From contig NZ_ATXE01000004.1 in NCBI RefSeq assembly GCF_000421525.1, forward strand, positions 1 to 64,000: DNA of 64,000 nt, read 5' to 3'. Position 1 is the stretch's first letter. Each line of letters starts with the position of its first letter. A model generated the notes under the pieces. It searched no databases. It saw only the letters and a list, made by a program, of their open reading frames with translations, and was not told the origin of the DNA. The translations under genes and the position numbers were made by a program. Below are positions 8,141 through 17,873 of this stretch, one piece after another. The DNA is from Aestuariimicrobium kwangyangense DSM 21549 (GTDB lineage Bacteria > Actinomycetota > Actinomycetes > Propionibacteriales > Propionibacteriaceae).

Positions 8141-9625
8141 TCAGTAGGCACCCTGTGGCAGCAGCACGTGGCGCACGGTCTTGAGGATGATGGACACGTC
8201 CTCGCCCAGCGTCCAGTTCTCGACATAGCGCAGGTCGAGACGGATGGCGTCGTCCAGCGAGAGGTCGGAGCGTCCACCGACCTGCCACAGACCGGTGATG
8301 CCCGGTTTGATCAGCAACCTGCGCAGGGCGTGTTGCGGGAACGCGTCCAGTTCGCTGGCCAGGTGCGGTCGCGGTCCCACGACGCTCATCCCGCTGCGCA
8401 GCACCGTCCAGAACTGCGGCAACTCGTCGAGCGAGTGCTTGCGCAGGAAGGCACCAGTGCGGGTGATGCGCGGGTCGTGCTCCATCTTGAACAACGGCCC
8501 TGCTCCGACGGAGAACGCCCTCAGCTCGGCCAGGCGCTTGTCGGCGTCCAGGTGCATGCTGCGGAACTTGTGGATGGTGAAGGTCTCACCGCGCAGCCCG
8601 ACCCGGGTCTGGCGGTAGATGACCGGGCCACCGTCCTCGAGCTTGATGAGCAGCGCGATCACCCCGAACACCGGCAGGAGCGCCAACAACGCAGCGCCGG
8701 CGAAGAGCACGTCGAAGCTGCGCTTCACCACGTACCTGAAGCCCTCGAACTGGGGAAGGGTGACGCGCACGAGGTTGAGTCCCGCCGCCTGCATGAACGA
8801 CATCCGCTGCCCCGGGACGTCCAGCAGTCTGGGAACCAGCATCACCTCGACCGGGCTGCCCTCCAGCGCGCCGGTGATGCGTGCCACCTCCGGGTCGGAG
8901 ACCCCACCGGCGACCACCACGGCTGCGCGCGGCATGGGTCGAAGCATCCCGGCCAGCACCTCGACCGGGATCCGCGGCAGCCCAGCCACCGTCAGGCCTG
9001 ATCCTCCCCCACTGGGAAGGCAGACCCCGATGGGACGGTAACCCGCCGCCGGATTCGACTCCAGCTGCTTCAGCATGGGGGCGACGTCGTCCTGACCGCC
9101 GACCACCACGGTGGGCACCATGTTCTCGCCCCGCGCCCTCGACCGCGCGAGCCTGCCTCGCAACAGCCACCTCTCGGTGAGCAGCAACCCGCCGCCGACG
9201 AGGAACGAGTTGAGCAGGAAGAGCCTCGAGACGTCCAGGTCGAGCACCCAGCCCGTGATCGCGACGGCTCCCAGCGCCCGCACCGACGCGACCATGACAA
9301 GTCGGTACTCGCGGGGGCCCGCCCCCATCACCGTGAGCCGACGGCTGTCGACCAGCCCGAGCGCCAGCAGCCAGACCAGTCCCGTGAAGACGGCAACCAT
9401 GGTCGGCGTCAGGCTGGAATGAGCGAGATGGAGTCCGTCCCGGCCCCTCGTCCACACCAGCGTGGCCAGGGTCATGGTGAAAGCCAACGCACCCGCGTCT
9501 GCCGCCAGAGCGGCCAGGTGCAGGCGACGTGGCCACGACAACGGTGTGGCCCAGGCCCGAAGCTTCGCCGGGCGCGACAAACGCCCGACTTCGAAAAGTG
9601 CACTCGCACTGTTGATCGTTGTCAT
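8141..9625 (-). CDS. Exopolysaccharide initiating polyprenyl glycosylphosphotransferase (WbaP/CpsE family)
   Basis: From the ATG at 9625 the protein has 494 residues. Several N-terminal membrane segments and a nucleotide-binding-like middle region precede a C-terminal bacterial sugar transferase domain that starts with the membrane hairpin KRSFDVLFAGAALLALLPV. Visible family motifs are the KFRSM segment, DPRITRTGAFLRKHSLDELPQ, VGPRPH and KPGITGLWQV. The family transfers a sugar-1-phosphate from a nucleotide sugar to undecaprenyl phosphate, the first step of Wzx/Wzy polymer synthesis. It is followed by a terminator, then the Wzc-like gene, so it may be a separate transcript. An in-frame ATG at 9709 would add a leader that resembles nothing in the family. 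Confidence 0.9.
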   Translation of the reverse strand: MTTINSASALFEVGRLSRPAKLRAWATPLSWPRRLHLAALAADAGALAFTMTLATLVWTRGRDGLHLAHSSLTPTMVAVFTGLVWLLALGLVDSRRLTVMGAGPREYRLVMVASVRALGAVAITGWVLDLDVSRLFLLNSFLVGGGLLLTERWLLRGRLARSRARGENMVPTVVVGGQDDVAPMLKQLESNPAAGYRPIGVCLPSGGGSGLTVAGLPRIPVEVLAGMLRPMPRAAVVVAGGVSDPEVARITGALEGSPVEVMLVPRLLDVPGQRMSFMQAAGLNLVRVTLPQFEGFRYVVKRSFDVLFAGAALLALLPVFGVIALLIKLEDGGPVIYRQTRVGLRGETFTIHKFRSMHLDADKRLAELRAFSVGAGPLFKMEHDPRITRTGAFLRKHSLDELPQFWTVLRSGMSVVGPRPHLASELDAFPQHALRRLLIKPGITGLWQVGGRSDLSLDDAIRLDLRYVENWTLGEDVSIILKTVRHVLLPQGAY

Positions 9626-9912
9626 TGCGCCGCCCCCGCGACACAACGACAGAATTGTCCCCACATGTGGCGTTCCCCCCGGATCACCTTCATGCCGCCC
9701 ACGGATCAAGATCCCGGCAGCGTGTGCCTCACGGCACCCCCCTGAGTCACGAAGCGTACACCGACCCGAGGGTCACGCGAACCCAACGCGCGCAGATTGC
9801 TCAAAATCTCACGCCTTGACCGTCAGCGCTTGTCAGCTCGACTACCTAGCCAGCTCGTGGGCCGCAGCCGTGCCCGCCGCCAGCGACGACGACCTGTTGG
9901 TGCGCCCGGGGT

Positions 9913-11043
9913 TCAGGGCAGGGGAAAAGGGAATTCCTCGAACAGCCGCTCGTACTCGGCAAGGTCCTTCTTGGTGAGCCGTCCAAACGGCGCCAGCTCA
10001 AGGGTTCGCTTCCCAGGACGACCGGAGCGCGCCCAGGTTCCCACCACCCGTCCGCCGCCCACCAGAGACTTCTTGAACACCCCGTTGTTACCGGGCACGA
10101 GCAGGTGGTGCTCGCTCGAAGACATCGCGAACAATCGGTCCTGGTAGCCCAGCACGAACTCGTCGAAGCCCGGCAGCAGCAGTCGCGTTCCGGTGCTCTC
10201 CGGGTGGTCGGAGCTGTCGGGGCCGCCGAGCCGTTCGGCCAGTTCGTCGGCCAGTCCCGGGCGCGCAAAGCGGACCTCGCCGTCCTGCTCGGGCCCAGCC
10301 CCAGTGAACCTCTCGACCTCGTGTTCGATGAGGGTGAAGGCGGGTCTGATGTCGCGCTGCGGCAGCTTCGTCCACCACGCGAAGTCGCGCAGGGTCGCCG
10401 GACCGTGGCTGGTGAGGTAGCGCCTCAGCAGTTCGGCCGTCGCAGCTGTGCGGTCGCCGTTGAATCGACTCTCGAGGTCGCCACCCGCTGGCAGCTTGTC
10501 GCGCCCCACCACGTTCTGGTCGACACCGTTCCAGGGGCCGTAGACGACCTCACCACGCCCGATCAGATGTGACAGCACGTGGTAACCGCGCCCCGCGTCA
10601 GTGGGCACGCCCACCTCGTCCCAGTGCTGCATCAGGCCAGCCCGCGGTAGGCCACGTTCATGTGCGGTGAGCACCTTGGCGGTGAGTGCGGAGGCCACCT
10701 CGACGTGGTCCTCGTGCAGGTCGAGCTGGCCGCGGCGAGCGGCCTGTGCCCGAAGCATCGGTGCGTTGCACAACTGTGAGACCCAGGCAACGTCGTCGGC
10801 CGCCATCAGGAAGACGGTGCCCCGCATGGGGTAACCCCGCACCAAGCGGCCGGCGTCCAGGTCGGCGATCACCTGCTCGGCGGTGCCATCTCGGGTGCGC
10901 AGGGCAGCTGACGCGATGGCGCCGGGCAGATCCTGCCCCTGCATCGCGCCATGGGCCCGCACGGCCTCGGTCGGCGTGGCGTACGGACGGGTGACCAGCC
11001 CCTGGGCCAGCAGGCGGGCTCGTCCGAGGTGGGTGTCGACCAT
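9913..11043 (-). CDS. Winged-helix DNA-binding domain protein (HTH_42 / YcaQ-AlkX-like)
   Basis: The product has 376 residues from the ATG at 11043. It begins with the family pattern LGRARLLAQGL...GAMQGQDLPGAIASAALRT and continues with RGTVFLMAADDVAWV, SHGPATLRDFAWWTKLP and LLPGFDEFVLGYQDR, all of which I recognise from winged-helix DNA-binding domain (DUF1006) proteins. Members such as E. coli YcaQ act on DNA crosslinks, but most actinobacterial members are uncharacterised, so the repair role is only suggestive. No good ribosome site precedes the start and the message could be leaderless. It stands alone between the exopolysaccharide genes and rplA. Confidence 0.78.
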   Translation of the reverse strand: MVDTHLGRARLLAQGLVTRPYATPTEAVRAHGAMQGQDLPGAIASAALRTRDGTAEQVIADLDAGRLVRGYPMRGTVFLMAADDVAWVSQLCNAPMLRAQAARRGQLDLHEDHVEVASALTAKVLTAHERGLPRAGLMQHWDEVGVPTDAGRGYHVLSHLIGRGEVVYGPWNGVDQNVVGRDKLPAGGDLESRFNGDRTAATAELLRRYLTSHGPATLRDFAWWTKLPQRDIRPAFTLIEHEVERFTGAGPEQDGEVRFARPGLADELAERLGGPDSSDHPESTGTRLLLPGFDEFVLGYQDRLFAMSSSEHHLLVPGNNGVFKKSLVGGGRVVGTWARSGRPGKRTLELAPFGRLTKKDLAEYERLFEEFPFPLP

Positions 11044-11098
11044 GATGGGAAGGCTAACTGGCTCCCCTGACAACCCGTGGCCCGGTGGGACGAACAAC

Positions 11099-11124
11099 GG
11101 GCCGCCACCCGGAGGAGGCGACCC
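11099..11124 (-). terminator. Terminator after rplA
   Basis: GGGCCGCC (11099-11106) pairs with GGCGACCC (11117-11124), including one G-T pair, and is followed on the minus strand by GTTGTTCGT. It lies 43 bp after the rplA stop and would end the secE-nusG-rplK-rplA transcript. Confidence 0.55.
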
Positions 11125-11167
11125 GCTGGTCAGGATGCTGAGTTGTCACATGGTCACGAGGAGAGGC

Positions 11168-11875
11168 TCAGGCCTCAGCGTCCTCGGCCTTGATCTTCGA
11201 CGGATCCAGGTTGACCCCGGGGCCCATCGTCGACGAGATGGTGATCCGCCTGATGTAGCGACCCTTCGAGGTCGACGGCTTCAGACGCAGCACCTCGTCG
11301 AGCGCCGAGAAGTAGTTCTCGGTCAGCTGCTCCGCGGTGAACGAGGCCTTGCCGATCAGGAAGTGCAGGTTGGCGTGGCGATCGACACGGAACTCGATCT
11401 TGCCGCCCTTGATGTCGCTGACGGCCTTGGCCACGTCCATGGTGACGGTGCCGGTCTTGGGGTTCGGCATCAGGCCACGGGGGCCGAGCACGCGACCCAG
11501 ACGACCAACCTTGCCCATCATGTCGGGGGTCGCCACGACGGAGTCGAAGTCGAGGTAGCCGCCAGCCACCTTCTCGATCAACTCGTCAGCGCCAACCTCG
11601 TCGGCGCCCGCGGCGCGAGCGTCCTCGGCCTTCTCGCCGGTGGCAAACACGAGGACCCGTGCCGTCTTGCCGGTTCCGTGCGGAAGGTTGACCGTGCCGC
11701 GGACCATCTGGTCGGCCTTGCGGGGGTCGACACCGAGTCGCATGGCGACGTCGATGGTCTCGTCGAACTTCGCCGCAGCGCCCTGCTTGACGAGATCAAC
11801 AGCCTGCTCCGCGGAGTACAGCTGGTCTTCGTCAATCTTCTCGGCAGCGGCGTTGTAAGCCTTGCTTCGCTTCAT
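11168..11875 (-). CDS. rplA: 50S ribosomal protein L1
   Basis: The product has 235 residues from [15 protein letters not shown], the usual L1 start, with AAAGGA 7-8 bases upstream (an in-frame ATG at 11890 lies before that site). The L1 signatures [45 protein letters not shown] and [18 protein letters not shown] are intact. L1 forms the stalk at the ribosomal E site and in many bacteria represses translation of its own rplK-rplA message. It follows rplK after a 125-bp gap, long enough to hold a leader or regulatory site, though I could not identify an L1-binding fold there. Confidence 0.98.
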   Translation of the reverse strand: MKRSKAYNAAAEKIDEDQLYSAEQAVDLVKQGAAAKFDETIDVAMRLGVDPRKADQMVRGTVNLPHGTGKTARVLVFATGEKAEDARAAGADEVGADELIEKVAGGYLDFDSVVATPDMMGKVGRLGRVLGPRGLMPNPKTGTVTMDVAKAVSDIKGGKIEFRVDRHANLHFLIGKASFTAEQLTENYFSALDEVLRLKPSTSKGRYIRRITISSTMGPGVNLDPSKIKAEDAEA

Positions 11876-12000
11876 GCTGGTTCCTTTCATGTCAGCCTCG
11901 TGGGCTGATCCACCAGTTCTGGTGCGGGCGCGAGGCCCTCCCAGGGGGATGTGGGGTGCACCCGGGACTCGTCCAAGGTGCGGGTGGGTTGAGCGAGTGC

Positions 12001-12432
12001 TCAGCCCTCGACGGTCACGCCCATCGAACGAGCGGTGCCGGCGACGACCTTCATGGCGGCCTCAACGTTGTTGGCGTTCAGGTCGGGCATCTTGGTCTCG
12101 GCGATCTCGCGCACCTGGGCCTGGGTCAGCTTGCCGACCTTGGTCTTGTGCGGGGTGGGCGAGCCCTTGTCGAGTCCGGCGGCCTTCTTGATCAGCTCGG
12201 CGGCCGGCGGGGTCTTCAGCACGAAGGTGAACGTGCGGTCCTCGTAGATGGTGATCTCGACGGGGATGACGTTGCCGCGCTGGGCCTCGGTCTGGGCGTT
12301 GTAGGCCTTGCAGAACTCCATGATGTTGACACCGTGCGGACCGAGGGCGGTACCGACCGGAGGAGCAGGAGTGGCTGCGCCAGCCTTGAGTGCGACCTTG
12401 ACGAGGGCCGCAACCTTCTTCTTGGGAGGCAT
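12001..12432 (-). CDS. rplK: 50S ribosomal protein L11
   Basis: The 143-residue product starts [18 protein letters not shown] with AAAAGGA upstream at good spacing; an ATG at 12477 would add an unconserved leader. It carries the thiostrepton-region Pro motif [25 protein letters not shown] and ends in the RNA-binding domain [21 protein letters not shown]...[11 protein letters not shown]11 binds 23S rRNA at the GTPase centre and is needed for the stringent response. It lies between nusG (142-bp gap) and rplA, the standard bacterial order. Confidence 0.98.
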   Translation of the reverse strand: MPPKKKVAALVKVALKAGAATPAPPVGTALGPHGVNIMEFCKAYNAQTEAQRGNVIPVEITIYEDRTFTFVLKTPPAAELIKKAAGLDKGSPTPHKTKVGKLTQAQVREIAETKMPDLNANNVEAAMKVVAGTARSMGVTVEG

Positions 12433-12574
12433 GGTTGTGGGTCCTTTTCTTGCTTGCCGGCGTGGACGGGTGCCCACACCGTGATGACTCGGACGAGAGC
12501 CCGGGTCGGGTGGTGGTCGGATCCCCGAAGGGTTGGCGGTCCGACCGGCGTGAACTCAGTTTCTTCCGAAACCC

Positions 12575-13450
12575 TCAGATCTTCTGGATCTGGGGGAAGG
12601 TCAGGTCGACCGGAGTCTCCCGACCCAGAATCTCCACCAGAGCCTTCAGGCGCTGGGTGTTCACGTTGATCTCGGTGATGGTGGCCTGGACGCCGGCGAA
12701 CGGTCCGTCCACGACCTCGACGGAGTCACCGACGGTGTAGTCGACGACCTCGATCTTGCGCTTCTGCTTGCGTGAGGGCTTGCCCGACTGCTCGGCATTC
12801 ACGCGAGCGATGACCGACGGGGTGAGCATGCGCTCGACCTCGTCGAGGCTGAGCGGCACCGGCTGGGTGGCGTGGCCGACGAAACCGGTCACCGAAGGGG
12901 TGTGGCGGACGACGCCCCAGGCCTCGTCGGTCATGTCCATGCGCACCAGCACGTAGCCGGGCAGCACGCAGCGGGTGACCGTCTTCTTGGTGCCGTTGCG
13001 CATCTCGACGACCTCTTCGGTCGGCACGACGCTCTCGTAGATGTAGTCCTCGACCTCGAGGGAGGTGACGCGGGCGTCGAGGTTCTGCTTCACCCGGTTC
13101 TCCATACCCGAGTAGGTGTGGATGACGTACCACTCCCCCACCTTGGTGCGCAGTTCCTCGCGGAGTTCGGCGAGGGCGGCCACGGTGGCGGCGTCCTCGT
13201 CGTCGTCATCGTCGTCCTGGGTCTCCTCGGCCGACGGTTCGGCGTCCTCACCGAAGTTCAGGTCGATGCCGCTGTCGGTCTCCTCGGCGTCGTCACCGAA
13301 GTCGAGGTTGAGTTCGGTGTCGTCGGACGCGGCCTCCTCGGATGCGTCGGCGTCGAACTGGTCCAGGTCGATCTCGAAGTCAGGGGTTGACTCCTCAGCA
13401 GCCTCGGGCTGGTGGGAGTCGGCGTTCGCGAAATCAGGGTCGTTGGTCAT
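12575..13450 (-). CDS. nusG: Transcription termination/antitermination factor NusG with acidic N-terminal extension
   Basis: From the ATG at 13450 (GGAAGA upstream) the protein has 291 residues against about 180 in E. coli. Roughly the first 110 are Asp/Glu-rich ([14 protein letters not shown]..., [15 protein letters not shown]), an extension common in actinobacterial NusG. The NGN domain begins at [20 protein letters not shown] and includes GYVLVRMDM and VTGFVG. The KOW domain follows at [14 protein letters not shown] and ends LTFPQIQKI. NusG binds RNA polymerase and connects it with Rho and the ribosome. It is 26 bp downstream of secE, so the two are co-transcribed. Confidence 0.97.
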   Translation of the reverse strand: MTNDPDFANADSHQPEAAEESTPDFEIDLDQFDADASEEAASDDTELNLDFGDDAEETDSGIDLNFGEDAEPSAEETQDDDDDDEDAATVAALAELREELRTKVGEWYVIHTYSGMENRVKQNLDARVTSLEVEDYIYESVVPTEEVVEMRNGTKKTVTRCVLPGYVLVRMDMTDEAWGVVRHTPSVTGFVGHATQPVPLSLDEVERMLTPSVIARVNAEQSGKPSRKQKRKIEVVDYTVGDSVEVVDGPFAGVQATITEINVNTQRLKALVEILGRETPVDLTFPQIQKI

Positions 13451-13476
13451 CTCGTCTTCTTCCGTTGTCAGCCGAT

Positions 13477-13935
13477 TCAGGGTTTGCCAGCGCCGAAGAG
13501 CTTCAGCACGACCCACCCGAAGGCGAAGTCCAGCAGACCCACGTAGGCGATGATGATGAGCACGAACACCAGCACCACGGCGAAGTACTGACGCAACTGG
13601 TCGCCGGTCGGCCACAGCACCTTGCGCAGCTCGGCCACCGACTGGTTGACGAACACGCCGGGAGTGGTGCGGGCTGACTTCTCGGCCGCGGCCACGTCAC
13701 GCCTGCGGGTCGAGGTGCCCTTCTTGGCGGTCACGGCCGACTCGGGCTGCTTGCGAACCGGACGAGAACTGCGGGCGGCCGCAGCAGGAGTCGAGGTCAG
13801 CTGCTCCGCGTCGTCGGCCACAGTCAGCTCCTGGGCCTCGTGGGAGGCATCGGGGCCGTGCTGCTCAGCCGCCTCGGGTGCACCGGTGTCGACGGGCTCG
13901 CGCTCGTCCGGTGACGAGGGGGTGTCGTCGGCCAC
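13477..13935 (-). CDS. secE: Preprotein translocase subunit SecE
   Basis: A GTG at 13935 preceded by GAAGGA at the proper distance gives 152 residues; the longer ATG-initiated frame to 14031 would run into the tRNA-Trp gene, which makes GTG the better start. The last 60 residues hold the SecE core: an amphipathic helix [16 protein letters not shown] and a single membrane segment [21 protein letters not shown]. The first ~90 residues are a low-complexity Ala/Glu/Ser/Arg extension, as in other actinobacteria. SecE holds the SecY channel together. It lies between tRNA-Trp and nusG, as in most bacteria. Confidence 0.95.
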   Translation of the reverse strand: MADDTPSSPDEREPVDTGAPEAAEQHGPDASHEAQELTVADDAEQLTSTPAAAARSSRPVRKQPESAVTAKKGTSTRRRDVAAAEKSARTTPGVFVNQSVAELRKVLWPTGDQLRQYFAVVLVFVLIIIAYVGLLDFAFGWVVLKLFGAGKP

Positions 13936-14004
13936 GATGTTCCTTCGGTAGTGCCTTTCGGCTTGGTGCTGACTGGTCAGCAGGATCATCTCGATCCTGC
14001 CTCG

Positions 14005-14077
<73 letters not shown>

Positions 14078-14173
14078 TCGGTGACGACGCTGACCGACGG
14101 GTCGGACCGGCGGAGCCACCAAGGGATCAGTGTAGGCGAATTGGTGCGGGCCGTCGAACCGACGCAGTGGCGG

Positions 14174-15232
14174 TCAGCTGCCGTACTTGGCTGCGTACTG
14201 GTCCATGGTGTCGGTCTGCATGGCCTTCGCCAGTTCCGCCAGCCCCACCTTGTCGACCACATCGATCGACTGGCCGTCCTTGGAGGTGCCGAAGCCGTCG
14301 ATGGGCGCCTGCAGCGAGTGGATGCCCGTCTCGGGGTTGACCCGCAACTGCGTGGCGACGGAGCGGATGGTCTTGGAGTCGAGGTCCTCGCTGACCGTCA
14401 TGCAGGCCGCGAAGGTGTCGACCGTCTTTCCGAACTTCACGGGGTTGGCGATCGTCTCGGGGGTCATCGTCTTCTTGAGGATCGCCTGGACGACATCTCG
14501 CTGCCGCTGCGCACGGTCGAGGTCACCGCGCTGCAGGTCGTGGCGCTCCCGCACGTAGGCCAGTGCCTGCTTGCCCTGGATCGTGATCTGCCCCTCGGGG
14601 AAGGTGAAGCCGTCGGACTTCGAGGCCTGCTTGTTGTAGACACTCACCCCTCCGAGCACGTCGGTGAGCTTGATGAAACCCTCGAAGTCGATCACGGCTG
14701 CGTGCTGCATGCGCACGGCCAGCATCGACTCGAGCGTGGCGATGGTCAACGGCGGACCTCCCCACGCGTAGGCAGCGTTGATCTTGGCCTGCCCCTTCCC
14801 CGGGACGGTGACCCACATGTCACGGGGGAAGGAGACCAGGTAGACGTCCTTGCGGTCACCCGACAGGTAGGCCACCATCAGCGAGTCGGAGCGTCCCTGG
14901 TCGGATCCCCGCGAGTCGGAGCCCATCAGCACGAAGGTCATCGGCTGGCCCGAGGCGGTCCTGTTCGTCGGATCGGCGGGACGCGGCGTCCCGTCCACCC
15001 CCTGCTCGGACGGCATGATCGATGGGTTGCGGCTCACGTGGTCGATCGCGCGGCTGACCCGGGTCAGGTAGTAGGCGAAGACCGCCCCGCCGGCCAGCAA
15101 CAGCACCAGCAACACGGAGAAGAAGACGGTCGCGAACCGGCGCCCCTTGCGCCGCTGGTGTCGCGCCGCGGATCGTTCTTCGGCGGTGCCGTCGTCCGCG
15201 AGTCGCGCTCGTTCGTCGTCGGGGCTGGTCAT
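14174..15232 (-). CDS. LytR-CpsA-Psr (LCP) family cell-wall glycopolymer transferase
   Basis: The 352-residue product has a basic cytoplasmic N-terminus, one membrane anchor at about residues 35-55 (ATVFFSVLLVLLLAGGAVFAYY) and an extracellular LCP domain. Visible LCP features are LMGSDSRGSDQGRSDSLMVAY, VYLVSFPRDMWVTVPG, KINAAYAWGG, FIKLTDVLGGV and YVRERHDLQRGDLDRAQRQRDVV, with the Arg and Asp residues that bind the pyrophosphate of the lipid-linked substrate. LCP enzymes attach wall glycopolymers such as teichoic acid, arabinogalactan or capsule to peptidoglycan. AAGGACTGAG precedes the ATG. The acceptor polymer here is unknown; the exopolysaccharide locus nearby is one candidate. Confidence 0.93.
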   Translation of the reverse strand: MTSPDDERARLADDGTAEERSAARHQRRKGRRFATVFFSVLLVLLLAGGAVFAYYLTRVSRAIDHVSRNPSIMPSEQGVDGTPRPADPTNRTASGQPMTFVLMGSDSRGSDQGRSDSLMVAYLSGDRKDVYLVSFPRDMWVTVPGKGQAKINAAYAWGGPPLTIATLESMLAVRMQHAAVIDFEGFIKLTDVLGGVSVYNKQASKSDGFTFPEGQITIQGKQALAYVRERHDLQRGDLDRAQRQRDVVQAILKKTMTPETIANPVKFGKTVDTFAACMTVSEDLDSKTIRSVATQLRVNPETGIHSLQAPIDGFGTSKDGQSIDVVDKVGLAELAKAMQTDTMDQYAAKYGS

Positions 15233-15254
15233 CTCAGTCCTTAGGGTTCGGGGC

Positions 15255-16568
15255 CTACTGGCTGGGGGCGGCCTCGTGGGTTGCTGCTTGATGCGTGGGG
15301 TCCTGCTCGAGAGCAGCCACCAACACGCAGGTGGCCAGTCCGTCCATGGCTTCGGTCAACTCGCCCAGCGAGGGGAAGGTCGGCGCGATCCGGATGGTGC
15401 GATCGTACGGGTCGTGCCCAAGAGGGTGGGAGGCACCCGCCGGAGTGAGGGCGATGCCCGCTTCCTTGGCGAGGGCGACGACGCGGGTGGCGGTGCCGGG
15501 CACCACGTCGAGGGTGACGAAATAGCCACCAGCCGGCTTGGTCCAGGTGGCGACCCCGTACTTGCCGAGTCGGCGTTGCAGGGTCTCGAGCACGAGCGCG
15601 AACTTGGGCTCGATCAGCGCGCGGTGCTTGCGCATCAGCGCGCGCACGCCATCGGCGTTCCTGAACCAGGTGGCGTGGCGCAGCTGGTTGACCTTGTCGG
15701 GCCCGATCGCGCGCTTGCCGTAGTGGCTGAGGTACCAGTCGAGGTTGGCCCTCGAACCGCCCATGAAGGCGACCCCGTCGCCGGCGAAGGTGACCTTCGA
15801 GGTCGAGGCGTAGGTGAAGACCCGGTCGGGATGGCCCTCCTCGGCGGCCAGGGAGATCACGTCCAGCGGCACGGGCTCGTCCGCGGTGAGGTGGTGCAGG
15901 GCATAGGCGTTGTCCCACATGATGCGGAAGTCGTCGGCAGCCGGCATCGACAACAGCGCCCGCGTGGTGGCCTCGTCGAAGGTGACGCCCGTGGGGTTGG
16001 CGTACATGGGTACCGCCCACATGCCCTTGACCGACGGGTCGGCGGCGAGCTCACGCACCTCGTCGAGGTCGGGTCCGTGGTCACCCAGGTTGACCGGGAT
16101 CATCTCGATGCCCAGGTCCTGGCAGATCGCGAAGTGGCGGTCGTAGCCGGGTACGGGGCAGATGAACTTGACCTTTTGGCGGGCCCACGGCTCACCGCCA
16201 GCCAGCCCGTGCAGCATCGCGAAGGCGATGGTGTCGTGCATCAGCGACAGGCTGGAGTTGTCGCCGGCCAGCAGCAGGTCAGGGGTGGTGTTGAGCAGTT
16301 CGGCGAAGATCTGGCGCAGTTCGATCAACCCGTTCAGGCCGCCGTAGTTGCGCACATCGGTGCCGTCGGCCGACTTGGGCGAGATGGGCGTGGTGAGCAG
16401 GGCGTTCGAGAGGTCGAGTTGCGAGGACGAGGGCTTGCCGCGCGTGATGTCGAGCTTCAGCCCGCGAGCCTTCAGCTCCTCGTACAGCGACAACTGCTGC
16501 TCGGCGAGGTCGGCCCGCTGGTCTGCGGAAAGATCTGCGAATGCGCTCATGCGCCCATTGTCGGTCAT
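15255..16568 (-). CDS. PLP-dependent aspartate aminotransferase, type Ic (MocR-like fold)
   Basis: The product has about 437 residues. It contains TRGKPSSSQLD, the substrate/PLP segment VPGYDRHFAICQDLGIEMIPV, YANPTGVTF, MWDNAYALHHL and the Schiff-base lysine in TYASTSKVTFAGDG. This matches the aspartate aminotransferase group first recognised in Corynebacterium (PF12897), which makes aspartate from oxaloacetate and glutamate. Starts at 16568 (MTDNGRM) and 16550 (MSAFADL) are both possible, and neither has a strong ribosome site. The stop at 15255 is 22 bp before the LCP start, so the two may share a transcript. Confidence 0.9.
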   Translation of the reverse strand: MTDNGRMSAFADLSADQRADLAEQQLSLYEELKARGLKLDITRGKPSSSQLDLSNALLTTPISPKSADGTDVRNYGGLNGLIELRQIFAELLNTTPDLLLAGDNSSLSLMHDTIAFAMLHGLAGGEPWARQKVKFICPVPGYDRHFAICQDLGIEMIPVNLGDHGPDLDEVRELAADPSVKGMWAVPMYANPTGVTFDEATTRALLSMPAADDFRIMWDNAYALHHLTADEPVPLDVISLAAEEGHPDRVFTYASTSKVTFAGDGVAFMGGSRANLDWYLSHYGKRAIGPDKVNQLRHATWFRNADGVRALMRKHRALIEPKFALVLETLQRRLGKYGVATWTKPAGGYFVTLDVVPGTATRVVALAKEAGIALTPAGASHPLGHDPYDRTIRIAPTFPSLGELTEAMDGLATCVLVAALEQDPTHQAATHEAAPSQ

Positions 16569-16691
16569 GGCGTCAGTGTCGCAGAAGTGCGCACCGGCGA
16601 CGGGACGAAGCCGTGGCCGTGGAAGGCGCACCCGGGTGGGGGGTACCGGGACCCGGACGATCGCCATTCGCTGGTCGCCCGGGTCACCAAC

Positions 16692-17873
16692 TCACAGGCT
16701 GCAGCCGACCAGCACCGGTTCGGGTACGAGCACGACCCCGAACGCCTGACTGACTCCGTCACGCACCGTGCGGGCGAGGGTGAGCACGTCGGCAGCGGTG
16801 GCATCGGAGTGGTTGGTCAGGGCCAAGGTGTGTTTGGACGACAACCTGGCTCTGCCCGAACCCAGGTCGGCACCGAAGCCCTTGTCGAACCCGGCGTGCT
16901 GGATCAGCCAGGCGGCCGAGGTCTTGACGAGGCCGTCGAGCTGGGGGTAGCGGGGTGCGTCCTCGGGCAGATCGGCGGCCTGCTCGGGTGAGAGCAGGGG
17001 GTTGGTGAAGAAGGAGCCGGCACTCCACGAGTCGCGGTCATCGGGGTCGACGACCATGCCCTTCGAGCGGCGGATGGCGAGCACGGCCTCGCGCACCCGG
17101 GTCAGTGGGGCCCGATGGCCGACGTCCACCCCCAGGGCACGGGCGAGTTCGGGGTAGCGGATGGGCATCGACAGGTCGCCCAGTTCGAACTGGAAGCTCA
17201 CCTGCAGCACCACGTACCGCTCCGGCTCGCGCTTGAAACGGCTGGTGCGGTAGCCGAAGTCGCAGTCGGAGGCAGCAAAGCTCGCCACCTTGTTCTGCTG
17301 GCGGTCCCACGTGCGCACCCGAGCGATCGTCTGGCTCACCTCGGTTCCGTAGGCGCCGACGTTCTGGATGGGTGTCGATCCGACCAGCCCGGGGATGCCC
17401 GAGAGCGCCTCGACGCCGATCCACTGCTTGGCCACGGCGAACGCGACCAGGTCGTCCCAGCTCTCACCGGCGTTGACGGTGACGAAGGCCCCTCCACAGT
17501 CACTCACCTGGGCCGTGATGCCCCGCCACGCGATCTTGACGACGGTGCCCGGGAAGCCCTCGTCGGCCACCAGCAGGTTGGAGCCGCCCGAGAGCACCAT
17601 CACCGGCACCCCGTCACGATCGGCCGCGCTGACCGTCTCGATGATCTGCGCCTCGGTGGTGGCGCGCACGAACGTCCGCGCCGGGCCCCCGACCCGGAAG
17701 GTGGTGTGGTCGGCCAACCGTGGGCTCGACGAGGTGTCGGTGGCCGGCCCCTGCGTGTCGACCTGGTCGGTGATCCGGCAGCTGTCGGCCTGCATCGAGG
17801 TCTCGAGGGTGTCGTCCCGGAACTCGTCCGTGGTGGACGACGCGGGAGTGACTGTGATGGGTCCATCGTTCAT
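16692..17873 (-). CDS. murB: UDP-N-acetylenolpyruvoylglucosamine reductase
   Basis: The 393-residue product has the FAD-binding segment TTFRVGGPA, SGGSNLLVAD, IPGLVGSTPIQNVGAYGTE, the type I FGYRTSRFK loop, the catalytic-Ser region DSWSAGSFFTNPLL and the C-terminal Glu in VPEPV. MurB reduces the enolpyruvyl group to lactyl in UDP-MurNAc synthesis, a committed peptidoglycan step. About 50 residues before the first motif are a low-complexity Thr/Ser/Asp extension. The start codon overlaps the stop of the dehydratase gene upstream as ATGA, so the two are translationally coupled. That keeps the annotated start despite the unusual N-terminus; an internal start is possible. Confidence 0.95.
   Translation of the reverse strand: MNDGPITVTPASSTTDEFRDDTLETSMQADSCRITDQVDTQGPATDTSSSPRLADHTTFRVGGPARTFVRATTEAQIIETVSAADRDGVPVMVLSGGSNLLVADEGFPGTVVKIAWRGITAQVSDCGGAFVTVNAGESWDDLVAFAVAKQWIGVEALSGIPGLVGSTPIQNVGAYGTEVSQTIARVRTWDRQQNKVASFAASDCDFGYRTSRFKREPERYVVLQVSFQFELGDLSMPIRYPELARALGVDVGHRAPLTRVREAVLAIRRSKGMVVDPDDRDSWSAGSFFTNPLLSPEQAADLPEDAPRYPQLDGLVKTSAAWLIQHAGFDKGFGADLGSGRARLSSKHTLALTNHSDATAADVLTLARTVRDGVSQAFGVVLVPEPVLVGCSL

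Noticed and set aside
11876-12000. L1-binding autoregulatory leader between rplK and rplA
   Set aside because: The gap is long enough, but I could not find a convincing match to the 23S-like L1 site by eye.
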